From Brasilonema sennae CENA114 (lineage in GTDB: Bacteria > Cyanobacteriota > Cyanobacteriia > Cyanobacteriales > Nostocaceae), in NCBI RefSeq assembly GCF_006968745.1, contig NZ_CP030118.1, positions 7,342,253 through 7,406,252 on the forward strand: a stretch of 64,000 nt of DNA, written 5' to 3'. Shown piece by piece: positions 53,003 to 62,433 of the stretch. The position numbers were made by a program, and so were the translations under genes. Below the pieces are notes generated by a model. It was given only the letters and a program-made list of their open reading frames with translations. It was not told the DNA's origin and made no database searches. Every line of letters starts with the position of its first letter. Position 1 is the first letter of the stretch.

Positions 53003-53875
53003 ATGAAGGTAGCATTTCTGGGGACTGGATTGATGGGACTACCGATGGCTCAAAGGTTGTTAGAGGCGAATATAGAGGTTATTGCTTACAACCGCACCCC
53101 AGAAAAGTTAGAACCACTCAAAGCAGCTGGTGCTCAAGTGGTAAAACGCCCCTACCAAGCAATTAATGCTGCTGATTGTAGCATTCTTATGCTGAGTAAT
53201 GCTGGAGCTATATACAGTGTTTTGCTTTCGGATAGGTCTTGGCAAACTGTTCCCGGACATAGCATTATTCAAATGGGGACAATTACTCCCACAGAAAGTA
53301 AAGAAATCAGAGATGCAGTTGTTGCTGCTGGTGGTGAGTATTTAGAAGCACCTGTTTTGGGTAGCATTCCAGAGGTCAAAGATGGCAAACTAATTGTGAT
53401 GGTAGGCGCACACCAAGAACAATATCAACGCCACCTGGAGTTATTCAAACATTTTGGTCCAGAACCTTTACTTGTAGGTCCTGTAGGATCTGCGTCGGCG
53501 CTGAAACTGGCGTTAAATCAACTCATTGCTTCCCTGACAACAGCTTTTGCCCTGAGTGTTGGTTTTGCCCAGCATCAAGGTATCAATGTGGATTTGTTTA
53601 TGTACGTTTTGCGCCAGAGTGCTCTTTACGCACCCACCTTTGACAAAAAATTGCAACGGATGCTTGAGAACAATTATGATAATGCGAATTTTCCGACAAA
53701 ACACTTGATGAAAGACATAGATTTGTTCATCTCAGAGGCGAGATCTACTAGTTTAAATCTTAGTAGCATCGAGGGTGTACGCGACATCATAGATATGGCA
53801 ATGAAAATGTCATTTTCTGATGCAGATTACTCATCAATCTTTTCTGCAATTAATGCATCAACTGATGGTGCTTAA
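53003..53875 (+). CDS. NAD(P)-dependent beta-hydroxyacid dehydrogenase family protein
   Basis: 290-residue enzyme of the 6-phosphogluconate / 3-hydroxyisobutyrate dehydrogenase group (also includes glyoxylate/succinic semialdehyde reductases). Cofactor site AFLGTGLMGLPMAQRLL at the N-terminus, EAPVLGSIPEVKDGKLIVMVG substrate region, and catalytic Lys in GSASALKLALNQL. The ATG at 53003 follows AAGGAAGGTAAAAA. It is likely a glyoxylate or succinic semialdehyde reductase, but this was not proven. Confidence 0.9.
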   Translation: MKVAFLGTGLMGLPMAQRLLEANIEVIAYNRTPEKLEPLKAAGAQVVKRPYQAINAADCSILMLSNAGAIYSVLLSDRSWQTVPGHSIIQMGTITPTESKEIRDAVVAAGGEYLEAPVLGSIPEVKDGKLIVMVGAHQEQYQRHLELFKHFGPEPLLVGPVGSASALKLALNQLIASLTTAFALSVGFAQHQGINVDLFMYVLRQSALYAPTFDKKLQRMLENNYDNANFPTKHLMKDIDLFISEARSTSLNLSSIEGVRDIIDMAMKMSFSDADYSSIFSAINASTDGA

Positions 53876-53908
53876 AACTCCCCCCTAAAAGGCGTGGGAG
53901 TTTTAAGC
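53870..53908. terminator. 13-bp hairpin overlapping a stop codon
   Basis: GCTTAAAACTCCC (53870-53882) and GGGAGTTTTAAGC (53896-53908) form a perfect stem that includes the TAA of the dehydrogenase gene. It lies between convergent genes and can terminate both. Confidence 0.65.
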
Positions 53909-53927
53909 AGATTTTCTACCTCAATGC

Positions 53928-55754
53928 TTACTGAGAAAAAATCAGAGCACTATAGGGACCGATCGCAAAACCAGCACTATGAGGCATATTATCCTTTGGC
54001 ACTGCTTCAGCACTGACGGGATGTCCCCCTACGTTACCAAAATCGCTGCTGTAGCCTGCCCAATCGCTAGAAAAACGGCACCACCAAGTCCCCGAAGCGG
54101 GTAACCCTACACGATAAGAATCCCAAGTGCGATCAGCAAAATTTAAGATCACAATGACGTCATCTCCTGGGCCACCTTCATTCCAACGGTGGAAGGCAAT
54201 GACTTTATTGAGGTTATCGACGACGTGACAGTTGATGTGCTGTCCTCTCAGCCCACGAGTGTTGTTGTCCCAATTGCGTCGAAGCTGACAAAGACGTTGA
54301 TAAAGCTGAAATATCCCGTTAAAAGTATTTTTGCGAGACCAGTCAATTGGAACTTGATCAGTAAATTTTTGAATTGAGAAAACTTCTTGTCCCTGCCAAA
54401 TCATTGGAATTCCAGGTGCTGTCAAAACTAAAGCTGCCCCAAGGGTGATTCGCTTTTTGGCGAACCAGGATTCAGGATTTGAGGGATCGATTCGGCGAGC
54501 TAGTGCATCATTATTGCCGGATTCATCGTGGGATTCAATATAGATAACCCGCTTAAAGACATCATCATTGAACCGGGCGTAAAGAGCGCGAGCAACTCCA
54601 TCCATATCTCGAGATTGATCGCTGGGACTTTCTAAAGCACGTCGTGCTTCATGGACAAACCAATGCCATTCAGCATCAAAACCTGCCCCCATCTGTGGTG
54701 TTGGACGTGTTACCCATCCGTCATTGTGCCAATCTTCAGCAATGAAGATTTTATTTCTGGGATGGTGATGGAAAAAGTTTTTCTCATCACTAATCCAACG
54801 TAGTAAATTAAAGCCTTCGTTATTCCAGCCTTGACCGTTATTGAATCCCCAGACATTGCATGTGCTATCAATCCTTAACCCATCACAATGACATTCATCT
54901 AACATAAACATCACGTTATCACGGATAAATTGCCGTACTTCCGGACGTCCAAAGTCAGGTCGAGGTCCCCAGTCAGTTGCTTCTCTATCGTCGTTATAGA
55001 AATAAATCCCTCCATGTTCGCCTTGAGACCATCCATCAAAGCGCCTTAAACCTTCGTCTAAATCACTAGGACCAAAGTGATTAAATACGCTGTCAATAAT
55101 AACGGCAATTCCTAAACTATGGGCGCGATTGATAAACTTTTTAAATTCAATAATCCCGCCATAAGTTTCCTCAATCGCAAATGGTAGAGCAATATTAAAT
55201 CCCCAGGAAAAATCGGCGGCGAATTCACTGAGGGGCATTAGATGAACACAGTTGATACCAAGTTCAACTAGATGGTCGAGTCCTTTGGCTGCTCTTGTGA
55301 GGGTTCCGGGGCGATCGCCCGGATCATCATCAAATGTTCCTAAATGAAGCTCATAAATAACCAGAGAATTGTAGTCTGGCATCCGAAAATCGTCATCCGT
55401 CCAGGGAAACTCCGATTCGCGAACAATCGCTTTGCCAACTGAATTCGTGATTTGTTTGGCATAGGGGTCAATCTTATACAAGATTGCTCCTGTTTCACTA
55501 TTAGTAATTTGATAACGATAAAGCTGATCGGGTGAAATTCCAGGGACATCACAAGACCAATAGCCATTATTTTCTGACGCTAAACTGACTAAGCTAGAAG
55601 GACTGGTGTTATCTTGGTCTCGGCTATTGTAAAAAGCAACTTGAACCTGGCGGGCGTTGGGTGCCCAAACGCGGAAAGCTGTGCCGCCAGTAAACACAAT
55701 ATTACCCATGCCTTCATGGGTACTGACTTGAGGCAATACTTTACTAGCTACCAT
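53928..55754 (-). CDS. GH13 alpha-amylase family protein with N-terminal CBM48-like domain
   Basis: 608-residue protein of branching-enzyme/trehalohydrolase type. The N-terminal CBM48-like domain (about 20-115: TAFRVWAPNARQVQVAFY) precedes a GH13 barrel with nucleophile Asp in DGLRIDSTCNV, acid/base Glu in IFIAEDWHNDGW and Asp in IESHDESGNN. A C-terminal beta domain (VIVILNFADRTWDSYRVG) follows. The length fits a glycogen-branching enzyme or maltooligosyl-trehalose trehalohydrolase; the exact activity is unclear. Third gene of a leftward set with the GMC oxidoreductase, 71 bp downstream of it. Confidence 0.9.
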   Translation of the reverse strand: MVASKVLPQVSTHEGMGNIVFTGGTAFRVWAPNARQVQVAFYNSRDQDNTSPSSLVSLASENNGYWSCDVPGISPDQLYRYQITNSETGAILYKIDPYAKQITNSVGKAIVRESEFPWTDDDFRMPDYNSLVIYELHLGTFDDDPGDRPGTLTRAAKGLDHLVELGINCVHLMPLSEFAADFSWGFNIALPFAIEETYGGIIEFKKFINRAHSLGIAVIIDSVFNHFGPSDLDEGLRRFDGWSQGEHGGIYFYNDDREATDWGPRPDFGRPEVRQFIRDNVMFMLDECHCDGLRIDSTCNVWGFNNGQGWNNEGFNLLRWISDEKNFFHHHPRNKIFIAEDWHNDGWVTRPTPQMGAGFDAEWHWFVHEARRALESPSDQSRDMDGVARALYARFNDDVFKRVIYIESHDESGNNDALARRIDPSNPESWFAKKRITLGAALVLTAPGIPMIWQGQEVFSIQKFTDQVPIDWSRKNTFNGIFQLYQRLCQLRRNWDNNTRGLRGQHINCHVVDNLNKVIAFHRWNEGGPGDDVIVILNFADRTWDSYRVGLPASGTWWCRFSSDWAGYSSDFGNVGGHPVSAEAVPKDNMPHSAGFAIGPYSALIFSQ

Positions 55755-55825
55755 TTTTCTCTAAATAAATTGAACAGGAATTCAACCTTAACCCTCAAGA
55801 AGTTGAGGATCAAGGTTAGGGTTCA

Positions 55826-57655
55826 TTAAGGACGGACAAGTTTTACTAAATGATCGTTCAGCCGTAATGCAAGAGCGACTGCTGTTAGGCTAGGATTTGC
55901 TGCTGGAGAGGTCGGAAAGATTGACAGATCGCAGGCGTAAATAAACTCCTGGTCGAGAAACTTACCGTTTTCATCGACAACACCTTGTAATGCTTGCTGT
56001 GTACCTTTTCCAATATTGTTACTGTCTGTAACCTCCATATGGAGAGAGCCAACCTCATGGGCTACACCGCCAAGCCCACCATTACCAAATCCTTGATCCA
56101 ACACCTCCCCCCCTAAAGCAGTCAGAATATTGTTGGTGATTTCTCGAACTCTAGTTTCAACTGTGTTGGGAAGTCCAGGATTTTTAATTTTGGCAATCGG
56201 GCGAAAATTATTGCCAGCATTAAACTCGATTTGATTGCCTAAAAGCAATTCCGTATTTGTGAGAAAAACGATTTCGCAAAGCATGTTACGCTTTGCGATA
56301 TTTTCGCGGAAAATATCTTCATCCAAATACCGTCCTTGGTTAAAGTCTGCACCCAGTTCAATCAGAATATTAAAGGGGTCACGGATTCTATCTTCTCCTG
56401 GGTGTGGCTCAGTTGGTTGAGATACCACTTTTACAGATCCAAAACGATCATAAAAAGGCGAGGAGGGAGGAATAGAAAAATGTGTAAACGCGATGGGATG
56501 ATCGGTAACACCCTGCCCTACCAAATCATTACCAATACCACTCCGTTTGGCAAGGCGTGCACTTTCAAAACACCCACAAGCAAGGACTACAAACTTGGCT
56601 GAAAATTTCTTTTCTTCCTTGGAAATAATATCCTGGGCAATGACTGCGCAGGGTTCCCCAGGTTCGATTCTGATGACTTGATGATGAGTGCGCACGGTCA
56701 AGTTTTGGAAACCCGCAGGACCACCAGTTCTTGATGATTCCAGTAGCAAATCTGCCGTGGAAAACATGCCAGTGGCGATAGTATTTGCTCCAGTCAGATT
56801 TTGTCTGACTGCCATTGGAGCATCAAAATGGCTGTATCGAGGAAGCTGTTCTCGCAAGACTCGATATATTTCACGTGTATAGTAAGTCGTTGGCGCGGTG
56901 GAACGACCCATCAAATCCTCAGCTAGTTGATAGTAGCGATCTTCGAGATCCCACTTAAGTCGAGTCGGCCAAAAATCCAACTCCCAGGAACTCATGCGGG
57001 GAATAAAACCGCCCCAAAAAACTGATCGACCACCCAAATTAAATCCTTGAGCACCTCCGTAGTTATTTTCACTACCATCAGCAGGCTGATCGTAATTAAT
57101 CACCTGATATTGGGGCCAGCGCTCCCAGACGTGTTTTCTAAATTCACGAGGAAAATTGGGTCGAGGCAGATTTGCAATGTGAGTCTCTAGGGGAACTCCC
57201 CCAGCTTCTAGCACTAAAGTATCTAAACCGTTATCAGCGAGTTGATCAGCCAAGACACCACCAGCCATACCAGAGCCGATGACAATCACATCGTAGGATT
57301 TGCGGTCAGGGGCATTTGGAGGAAAAATATCAAAAAGTTTTACCTGAGTTTGACCGAGTTCAATAACAGGTTGAACAGGTAAACCAAAGCCAAACTCCCT
57401 TAGATAAAAAGTATGACGCTCGTTATCGGTGCCAGGAATATTAAAATCACCACCGTTAGACCAAATCTGCCGGTTTAGGGCAAACTTACAAACGAAGCCA
57501 GTTAAATACTTCGGATCGGCTAGCTCGAATATCCAGCGATCGTTTTGGTACTTTCCTGCAATCTCATTGTTTTGCCATCCATCTTTATCTGTTCGCAAGG
57601 TAACTTCACAGAAAGGTGGAATGTGGGCAATAGTAACTAATTCGACAAAAATCAT
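55826..57655 (-). CDS. GMC-type flavin oxidoreductase with N-terminal carbohydrate-binding-like domain
   Basis: 609-residue protein. Residues about 1-95 resemble a starch-binding CBM (ITIAHIPPFCEVTLRTDKDG-like strands, then NRQIWSNGGDFNIPGTD). The GMC core begins at about 118 with FAD motif VIVIGSGMAGGVLADQL...LVLEAG, has NYGGAQGFNLGGRSVFWGG, and ends with GGVAHEVGSLHM and SPAANPSLTAVALALRLND (active-site His and Asn). It oxidises an alcohol or sugar using FAD. No signal peptide. Middle gene of the LamG-GMC-GH13 set, so a glucan-derived substrate is a reasonable guess. Confidence 0.9.
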   Translation of the reverse strand: MIFVELVTIAHIPPFCEVTLRTDKDGWQNNEIAGKYQNDRWIFELADPKYLTGFVCKFALNRQIWSNGGDFNIPGTDNERHTFYLREFGFGLPVQPVIELGQTQVKLFDIFPPNAPDRKSYDVIVIGSGMAGGVLADQLADNGLDTLVLEAGGVPLETHIANLPRPNFPREFRKHVWERWPQYQVINYDQPADGSENNYGGAQGFNLGGRSVFWGGFIPRMSSWELDFWPTRLKWDLEDRYYQLAEDLMGRSTAPTTYYTREIYRVLREQLPRYSHFDAPMAVRQNLTGANTIATGMFSTADLLLESSRTGGPAGFQNLTVRTHHQVIRIEPGEPCAVIAQDIISKEEKKFSAKFVVLACGCFESARLAKRSGIGNDLVGQGVTDHPIAFTHFSIPPSSPFYDRFGSVKVVSQPTEPHPGEDRIRDPFNILIELGADFNQGRYLDEDIFRENIAKRNMLCEIVFLTNTELLLGNQIEFNAGNNFRPIAKIKNPGLPNTVETRVREITNNILTALGGEVLDQGFGNGGLGGVAHEVGSLHMEVTDSNNIGKGTQQALQGVVDENGKFLDQEFIYACDLSIFPTSPAANPSLTAVALALRLNDHLVKLVRP

Positions 57656-57713
57656 AAAAAAATACCTTTCATTCGTGAATGAGGAGACTCAAAATATTAA
57701 GGAAGAGTCAAAA

Positions 57714-58409
57714 TCACACTGAAGCCAATTCTGAGTCAAGGTTAAAAATTTCACGAATTTCAGATGCACCCAAGGCACGGTTATAGATGCGAACCTCATC
57801 AATTAGTCCTTCAAATTCCCCATCCACGACCTGAAGCGCTGGTCCATTTTCTTCCCCACCAATAGTGACAGGATTATCATCTACTAGAATATTTCCACTC
57901 AGAGGGCTAGTGTCAATTTCGATGCCATCAACAAAAAGACGCATGATATTTCCATCATAGGTTCCTGCCATATGTATCCAGCGATTGCTATCTGGAGTAC
58001 CACTGTAAATCTCGCCTTCACGCAAAGTGCCAGCGTCATCTGTGCCAAGATGCCACTTATAATGCATTACGTCATTTTTTGGACCAAAGCCTAAATAAAA
58101 CTGATCAGGATGCAAAAGAGTACCAACTTGTCTAGAAACGACAACTTTAAAACCTACCGGGGCTACATTTGGAAATACCCAAGCTGTCACAGTAATCTGA
58201 TCAACCAGGCTATTCAGGCTTGCCGAACCAGGAATACTGACATGTGAGTCATCGCTACCGCTAAGTTCTACCGCTTTGCCGTATCTGCCGTCACTTCGAG
58301 TGCCATTGATGATCAAGCCACGATTATCATTGCCTGATCTATCCAGGACAGTAGTCCCTTCCGCTTCATCAAATTGCCAATAGCCTATCAATCCATCATT
58401 AATGCCCAT
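57714..58409 (-). CDS. LamG/concanavalin-A-like lectin domain protein
   Basis: 231-residue protein consisting of one LamG-type jelly-roll domain (GLIGYWQFDEAEGTTVLDRS, ITVTAWVFP, WIHMAGTYDGNIMRLFVDGI, FEGLIDEVRIYNRAL), usually a carbohydrate-binding or adhesion module. ATG 58409 is preferred (GGAG about 13 nt upstream, domain starts at once). The frame extends to 58502, but that part is translated repeat (AGGACTTACGCATTGACA). No signal peptide. First gene of the leftward set with the GMC and GH13 genes; spacing to GMC is 58 bp. Confidence 0.88.
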   Translation of the reverse strand: MGINDGLIGYWQFDEAEGTTVLDRSGNDNRGLIINGTRSDGRYGKAVELSGSDDSHVSIPGSASLNSLVDQITVTAWVFPNVAPVGFKVVVSRQVGTLLHPDQFYLGFGPKNDVMHYKWHLGTDDAGTLREGEIYSGTPDSNRWIHMAGTYDGNIMRLFVDGIEIDTSPLSGNILVDDNPVTIGGEENGPALQVVDGEFEGLIDEVRIYNRALGASEIREIFNLDSELASV

Positions 58410-58653
58410 GGAACTTTCTCCAAAATCACTTTCTTTACAAGTAGGACTTACGCATTGACAAAAAGTTTCTTGTATGCATAAGCTCTGGTTTGAGTTGCTC
58501 AACAGAAGTCAAGCACTCATATCCTTAACTTGTCTGCATTCTTAATAGATGTAAGACGAATCAACTTATGCAGTTTTGTAGTGAGCGTTAGATTGGGAAC
58601 CAAATACTAAATTTGCGCGTTTATACATACCCATAACACCAGACGCACCTTAC

Positions 58654-58980
58654 GTGCTTGACGTTTTCCATCCACCGGATAATCCAGTGACGGAAATTTC
58701 ACTTGCTCAAATAAGTAGCGTTTTTGTCAACCCCTACACAGGCACTATTATGAGTAAGCAGAGATGGAACGAGCAACTGATTTCTTTAGCCGTTGATTTG
58801 CATTGCAATCTGCTAGCTGGAAACACTGGAAAAACAATCGTTGGTATCGTATGTTTTCTAGTTCTAGTTCTCAATATTACAGGAGAGTTTGGGAATGTGT
58901 ATCTGTCGCATTCTTTTTTCAAATTGGTATTACTTTCTTCCTGGAGGGGATTTTATTGTTTAAGTGACTTCAAGCGATAA
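58654..58980 (+). pseudogene. PepSY-associated membrane protein fragment
   Basis: The 108-codon frame matches the middle of PepSY-TM proteins (iron-uptake or reductase-associated): VFVNPYTGTIMSKQRWNEQL, then VDLHCNLLAGNTGKTIVGIV and LVLVLNITG. The N-terminal half is missing, and after ITG the frame runs into a 44-bp dispersed repeat (58887-58930) before SSWRGF resumes a family-like WPGWR end. It is therefore a truncated, interrupted remnant. No neighbour suggests function. Confidence 0.7.
58887..58930. repeat. 44-bp dispersed repeat, copy B
   Basis: Reverse complement of 11601-11644 with one visible mismatch; interrupts the PepSY remnant. Confidence 0.78.
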
Positions 58981-58989
58981 GCCTCTGGA

Positions 58990-59085
58990 CTTCGACGGTG
59001 AGCGCGGTCCCTGAGCTTGCCGAAGGGCAGTCGTTCGCGCAGCGTGCGCTTTGCGCATACGCTTTAGCTCTTGCGTATCGCCGGT
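58990..59085. repeat. GC-rich palindromic repeat
   Basis: GGTCCCTGAGCTTGCCGAAG and TTCGCGCAGCGTGCGCTTTG blocks of the common palindromic family, between the PepSY remnant and the GST gene. Confidence 0.6.
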
Positions 59086-59113
59086 TATTAGCAGTCCAAA
59101 CACAAGTTACTAG

Positions 59114-59734
59114 TTACACATATGCCTGCTCCAAACTATTCATGGTAATATGATTAGGCTGGGTTCTAACTAACTCAAGCCAAGTTTTAATAAACCGATA
59201 GTTAGTCAAATCAAAGCCACCCTCATCAGCTACGTGAGTATAAGCGTAGAGAGCAATATCTGCTATTGTGTAACGGTCTCCTAGAAAAAACTGCCTAGTT
59301 GTCAAATGTTTTTCCATGATATCGAGAGCCACGTAACCTAACTCTCTTTTGGCAGTCAAAGTTTGCTGGTACTCGGATGGTGCGCCAAGATAGCGAGTGA
59401 TGTAGCGAGCGATCGCAAGATTTGGCGCGTGGCTGTACTGCTCAAAGAAAAGCCATTGTAATGTTTGAGCATGTTCGAGTCGGTTACTTGGTAAGAAATT
59501 AGTGCCTTCACTGAGATAACACAAAATAGCGTTTGACTCCCAAAGAAATGTTCCTGTCTCAGTTTCTAATAAGGGGACTTTTCCATGAGGGTTTTTAGCC
59601 AAAAAATCAGGAGTACGATTCTCTTTTTTCAGAATATCAATATTTACCCATTCAAATTGTCTACATAACTGTTTCAATAATAACTTGACTTTGTAACAGT
59701 TACCTGATTCGTTAAACCCATAAACCCTAAGCAT
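59114..59734 (-). CDS. glutathione S-transferase family protein
   Basis: 206-residue GST. The N-terminal thioredoxin-fold domain (LRVYGFNESGNCYKVKLLL, NPHGKVPLLE with the cis-Pro, FLWESNAILCYLSE with the GSH-contacting ESxAI) precedes an all-helical domain (FFLGDRYTIADIALYAYTH). The N-terminal Ser/Cys (ESGNCYK) suggests a cyanobacterial or bacterial beta/theta-like class. The substrate is unknown; the role is likely detoxification. Monocistronic. Confidence 0.92.
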   Translation of the reverse strand: MLRVYGFNESGNCYKVKLLLKQLCRQFEWVNIDILKKENRTPDFLAKNPHGKVPLLETETGTFLWESNAILCYLSEGTNFLPSNRLEHAQTLQWLFFEQYSHAPNLAIARYITRYLGAPSEYQQTLTAKRELGYVALDIMEKHLTTRQFFLGDRYTIADIALYAYTHVADEGGFDLTNYRFIKTWLELVRTQPNHITMNSLEQAYV

Positions 59735-60512
59735 CTAATTGTCTCCAAAAAATTATTAATCGTCATTGAGATTGAAGCAATGAGACAGTCGTTTACGACT
59801 TCAAAACAGGTAAATGTTTAAGCATCTCCTTGTATGAAGTTCTGTCTCAAAAAACTCTATCCTGCTATGGCAATCCGATTTGATTTGTCAGAATCGCTTG
59901 CGCAGACGCTTAATAGGGAACAGGGAACGCTTAACAGTGAACAGTGAACAGTAAACAGTGAACAATTGATCACTGGTAACTGGTACTGTGGGTACTTGAT
60001 AACTGATAAAGTGTACGTTGCTTCGCAAAAACCAAAGAAGAGTCCTATCTTTTGGCGCAGTATACTTTAAGATTGACCCACGACCAAGCTCAAATTAAAA
60101 ATTAAAAATTCAAAAAGAATTAAAGAATTTTTAATTCATGCATTTTTGAATTGCATGAATTTTGGATTTTAGTTTGGATTGGACCAACAGTCTTGCGCCA
60201 AGAATTTCTGAATGGAGGTATAAAAAGCGCAGCATCATTATTTCAAGCCCCCGGATTCATGAGCCAGGTGCTAACAGCGGGTTTCCCGACTTGTAGACGC
60301 CGGAGGCGGTGAGACAGCGCTGCAGGAGGTGAGACCAGTGCTGCGGGAGGGTCTCCCTCCGCAGGCATCTGGCGAACCCGAAGGGGTTTCCCGACCTAGG
60401 CGACTGCGTTCGCGTAGCGTCTCCGCAGGAGATACCCGAAGGGCTTCCCGCTTTCTTAGCACCTGGCGTCTGTGGGGTTCTTAATTTTGAACTTTGAATT
60501 TTGAATTTTGAA
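59735..60512. repeat. repeat-filled spacer upstream of the GST gene and downstream of menG
   Basis: Contains GGGAACA and CAGTGAA heptamers (59915-59965), an AT dyad AATTCATGCA / TGCATGAATT (60135-60160), and two copies of the CTGCAGGAGG/GGGAGGGTCTCCCTCC palindrome (60315-60365) followed by TCTCCGCAGGAGATACCCG (60420-60440). No coding signal. Confidence 0.7.
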
Positions 60513-61265
60513 TTAAGCGAAGGGGTGACGTACCGCTATTAATCTACCTGCTGCACCTCCGGTATAAGTATTTGTCTTTGTTACTTTTGCTCCGCTAGTT
60601 TCTATTAATTGGATAAAATCAGGCATCTTTAACTGATTAATAATGCTTTGGGCTAAGTAGCGATATGGAGTTGTATCGGCAATAAAAGGACGTACAATCT
60701 GGGGTACAATCTTACTCATCCAGATAGTATAAATGTTTCTCCACAGCACAGGTTTTTCTGGATAAAAATGGTCGAGTATGAGTAAACGTCCTCCTGGACG
60801 TAGGACTCTTAACATTTGTGCAAGTGACACTTCACGATTTGGAAAGTTACGGAAAGTAAACGCCGTTACCACTACGTCATATGTGCAATCAGGGCGAGGA
60901 ATTGAACACACATCACCTTCAAAATAGTTACTGTCAGCGTCCATGCTACGAGCTACGCTCAGCATTCCAGGGGAAAGATCCATTCCCTCAATTTGTATTC
61001 CAGGATAGAAGCGATTCAAACATCTGGTAGACTCTCCAGTACCACAACCAACATCTAGTATTTTTTCACCTGGTTGCAGTTGTAAATCGCGTAAAGCTTG
61101 TCGATACCATAAACTAGTGTGCCCAAGAAAAACAAGAGTTCTTAAGAAATCATAACGAGTAGCAATATCGTCAAAGAGATTACGAATATAGTTGCGTTTG
61201 TCATCTCCTTCTAATTTGGTTGCTTGGGTTGGAGTGACAGAGGAGTAATTTGTGTTCTGGGACAT
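60513..61265 (-). CDS. menG: UbiE/MenG-type quinone methyltransferase
   Basis: 250-residue class-I SAM methyltransferase (LDVGCGTGESTRCLNRF, DLSPGMLSVAR, DVVVTAFTFRNF, RVLRPGGRLLILDHF). The NFP/FRNFPN motif marks the ubiE/menG group, so it probably methylates demethylphylloquinone (2-phytyl-1,4-naphthoquinone) in the last step of vitamin K1 synthesis. menA lies upstream on the same strand, 250 bp away, which supports this pathway. A broader C-methyltransferase role cannot be excluded. Confidence 0.82.
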   Translation of the reverse strand: MSQNTNYSSVTPTQATKLEGDDKRNYIRNLFDDIATRYDFLRTLVFLGHTSLWYRQALRDLQLQPGEKILDVGCGTGESTRCLNRFYPGIQIEGMDLSPGMLSVARSMDADSNYFEGDVCSIPRPDCTYDVVVTAFTFRNFPNREVSLAQMLRVLRPGGRLLILDHFYPEKPVLWRNIYTIWMSKIVPQIVRPFIADTTPYRYLAQSIINQLKMPDFIQLIETSGAKVTKTNTYTGGAAGRLIAVRHPFA

Positions 61266-61515
61266 TTTAGTTTTCTCACTGATGTTGACTTGGTTGTTAA
61301 GTAGTTGGATAAAAATATTATGCGTCCGCCGCGTTAGCGCAGCAGGAAAGGGAGGGCATACGAAGCGTAAGCACTCCGGACATAGTGAAGTTTATTTATG
61401 TCCACTTATAGCAGGGAACGCTTAACAGGGAATAGACTTGAAAGTCTCTTGGTGAGGGTGTTTTCTCATTAGTTCGTGTCCTAATCTACCTGGCGACTGC
61501 TATACTTAATAGTCA

Positions 61516-62433
61516 TTAGACACTCGGAAGTAAAAATCCGATTCCTAATAAGAGTCCAAGGCTCAAGTACATGGACACAGCAATAAACTTAGAGTTACTC
61601 ACCTGATTAGGCTGGTCATGATAATTATTGACATGAGTAAATAATTTCAGAGCGTAAAAAAGACTTAGAAAACTTAGCAAACTCAGCGGTGGAAATATTT
61701 TTAATAAAACGAAGACAGCAATTAAAAAATATATTCCATATCCCCACCAAGACAAAACCTGCGCAGATTTTGCGGTACCCAAACGTACAACAGGTGAATA
61801 CTTCCCTCCAGCTAAATCATCTTCAACTTGGTGAAAATGCGAGCAGAACAAAATTAAGCAGGTTACTAATCCTACAATGACTGAAGCAGCTAAAGCAGTT
61901 AGGGACCAAGTTGGATTTTGATTGTAATAAGCTGCACTCACAGACAATGGACCATAGGTGATGAAGCAAATTATTTCACCTATACCTTTGTAGCCGAATC
62001 GAAAGGGAGGCCCTTGGTAACTGTAACCTAACAAACATGCAAGTAAAACTAAGATAAGAAGTGTGACATCTTTTTGCCAAAAAGCTAATAGCGATGTTGT
62101 TAATACACCTATAATTAAAAAGGAATTACCAAACCACAACCAGAAATTTGATGTTTCTTTGCCCGTCAAATTAATAAGAGAGTGTAGTTTATTGACATCT
62201 ACCCCTGTTTCAGCATCAAACACATCATTACTAACATTAACCCAAACCTGAATGCAAATAGATGCAAATAAAAAAATCAAAAAATTTGTGGAATTAAAGT
62301 TTCTAGTCTCTGCGATCGCCACAGTTGTACCCACCCACAGAGGTATGAGAGCAACACTGTAAATAGGAAGCTTAATTGCAGCCCGCCAAAGTTTACTTCT
62401 AGATGAATTATCTATTACTGTTGTCATTTGCAA
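61516..62433 (-). CDS. menA: 1,4-dihydroxy-2-naphthoate phytyltransferase
   Basis: 305-residue UbiA-family prenyltransferase with about nine membrane helices. The two diphosphate-binding aspartate regions are NVSNDVFDAETGVD and HFHQVEDDLAGGK. It attaches phytyl to dihydroxynaphthoate in phylloquinone synthesis, providing the A1 cofactor of photosystem I. It is paired with menG. The start is ATG 62433; ATG 62427 (MTTVID) is two codons inside. Confidence 0.9.
   Translation of the reverse strand: MQMTTVIDNSSRSKLWRAAIKLPIYSVALIPLWVGTTVAIAETRNFNSTNFLIFLFASICIQVWVNVSNDVFDAETGVDVNKLHSLINLTGKETSNFWLWFGNSFLIIGVLTTSLLAFWQKDVTLLILVLLACLLGYSYQGPPFRFGYKGIGEIICFITYGPLSVSAAYYNQNPTWSLTALAASVIVGLVTCLILFCSHFHQVEDDLAGGKYSPVVRLGTAKSAQVLSWWGYGIYFLIAVFVLLKIFPPLSLLSFLSLFYALKLFTHVNNYHDQPNQVSNSKFIAVSMYLSLGLLLGIGFLLPSV

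Noticed and set aside
58410..58502. N-terminal extension of the LamG protein
   Set aside because: It covers the common AGGACTTACGCATTGACA spacer repeat; the internal ATG has the better ribosome site.
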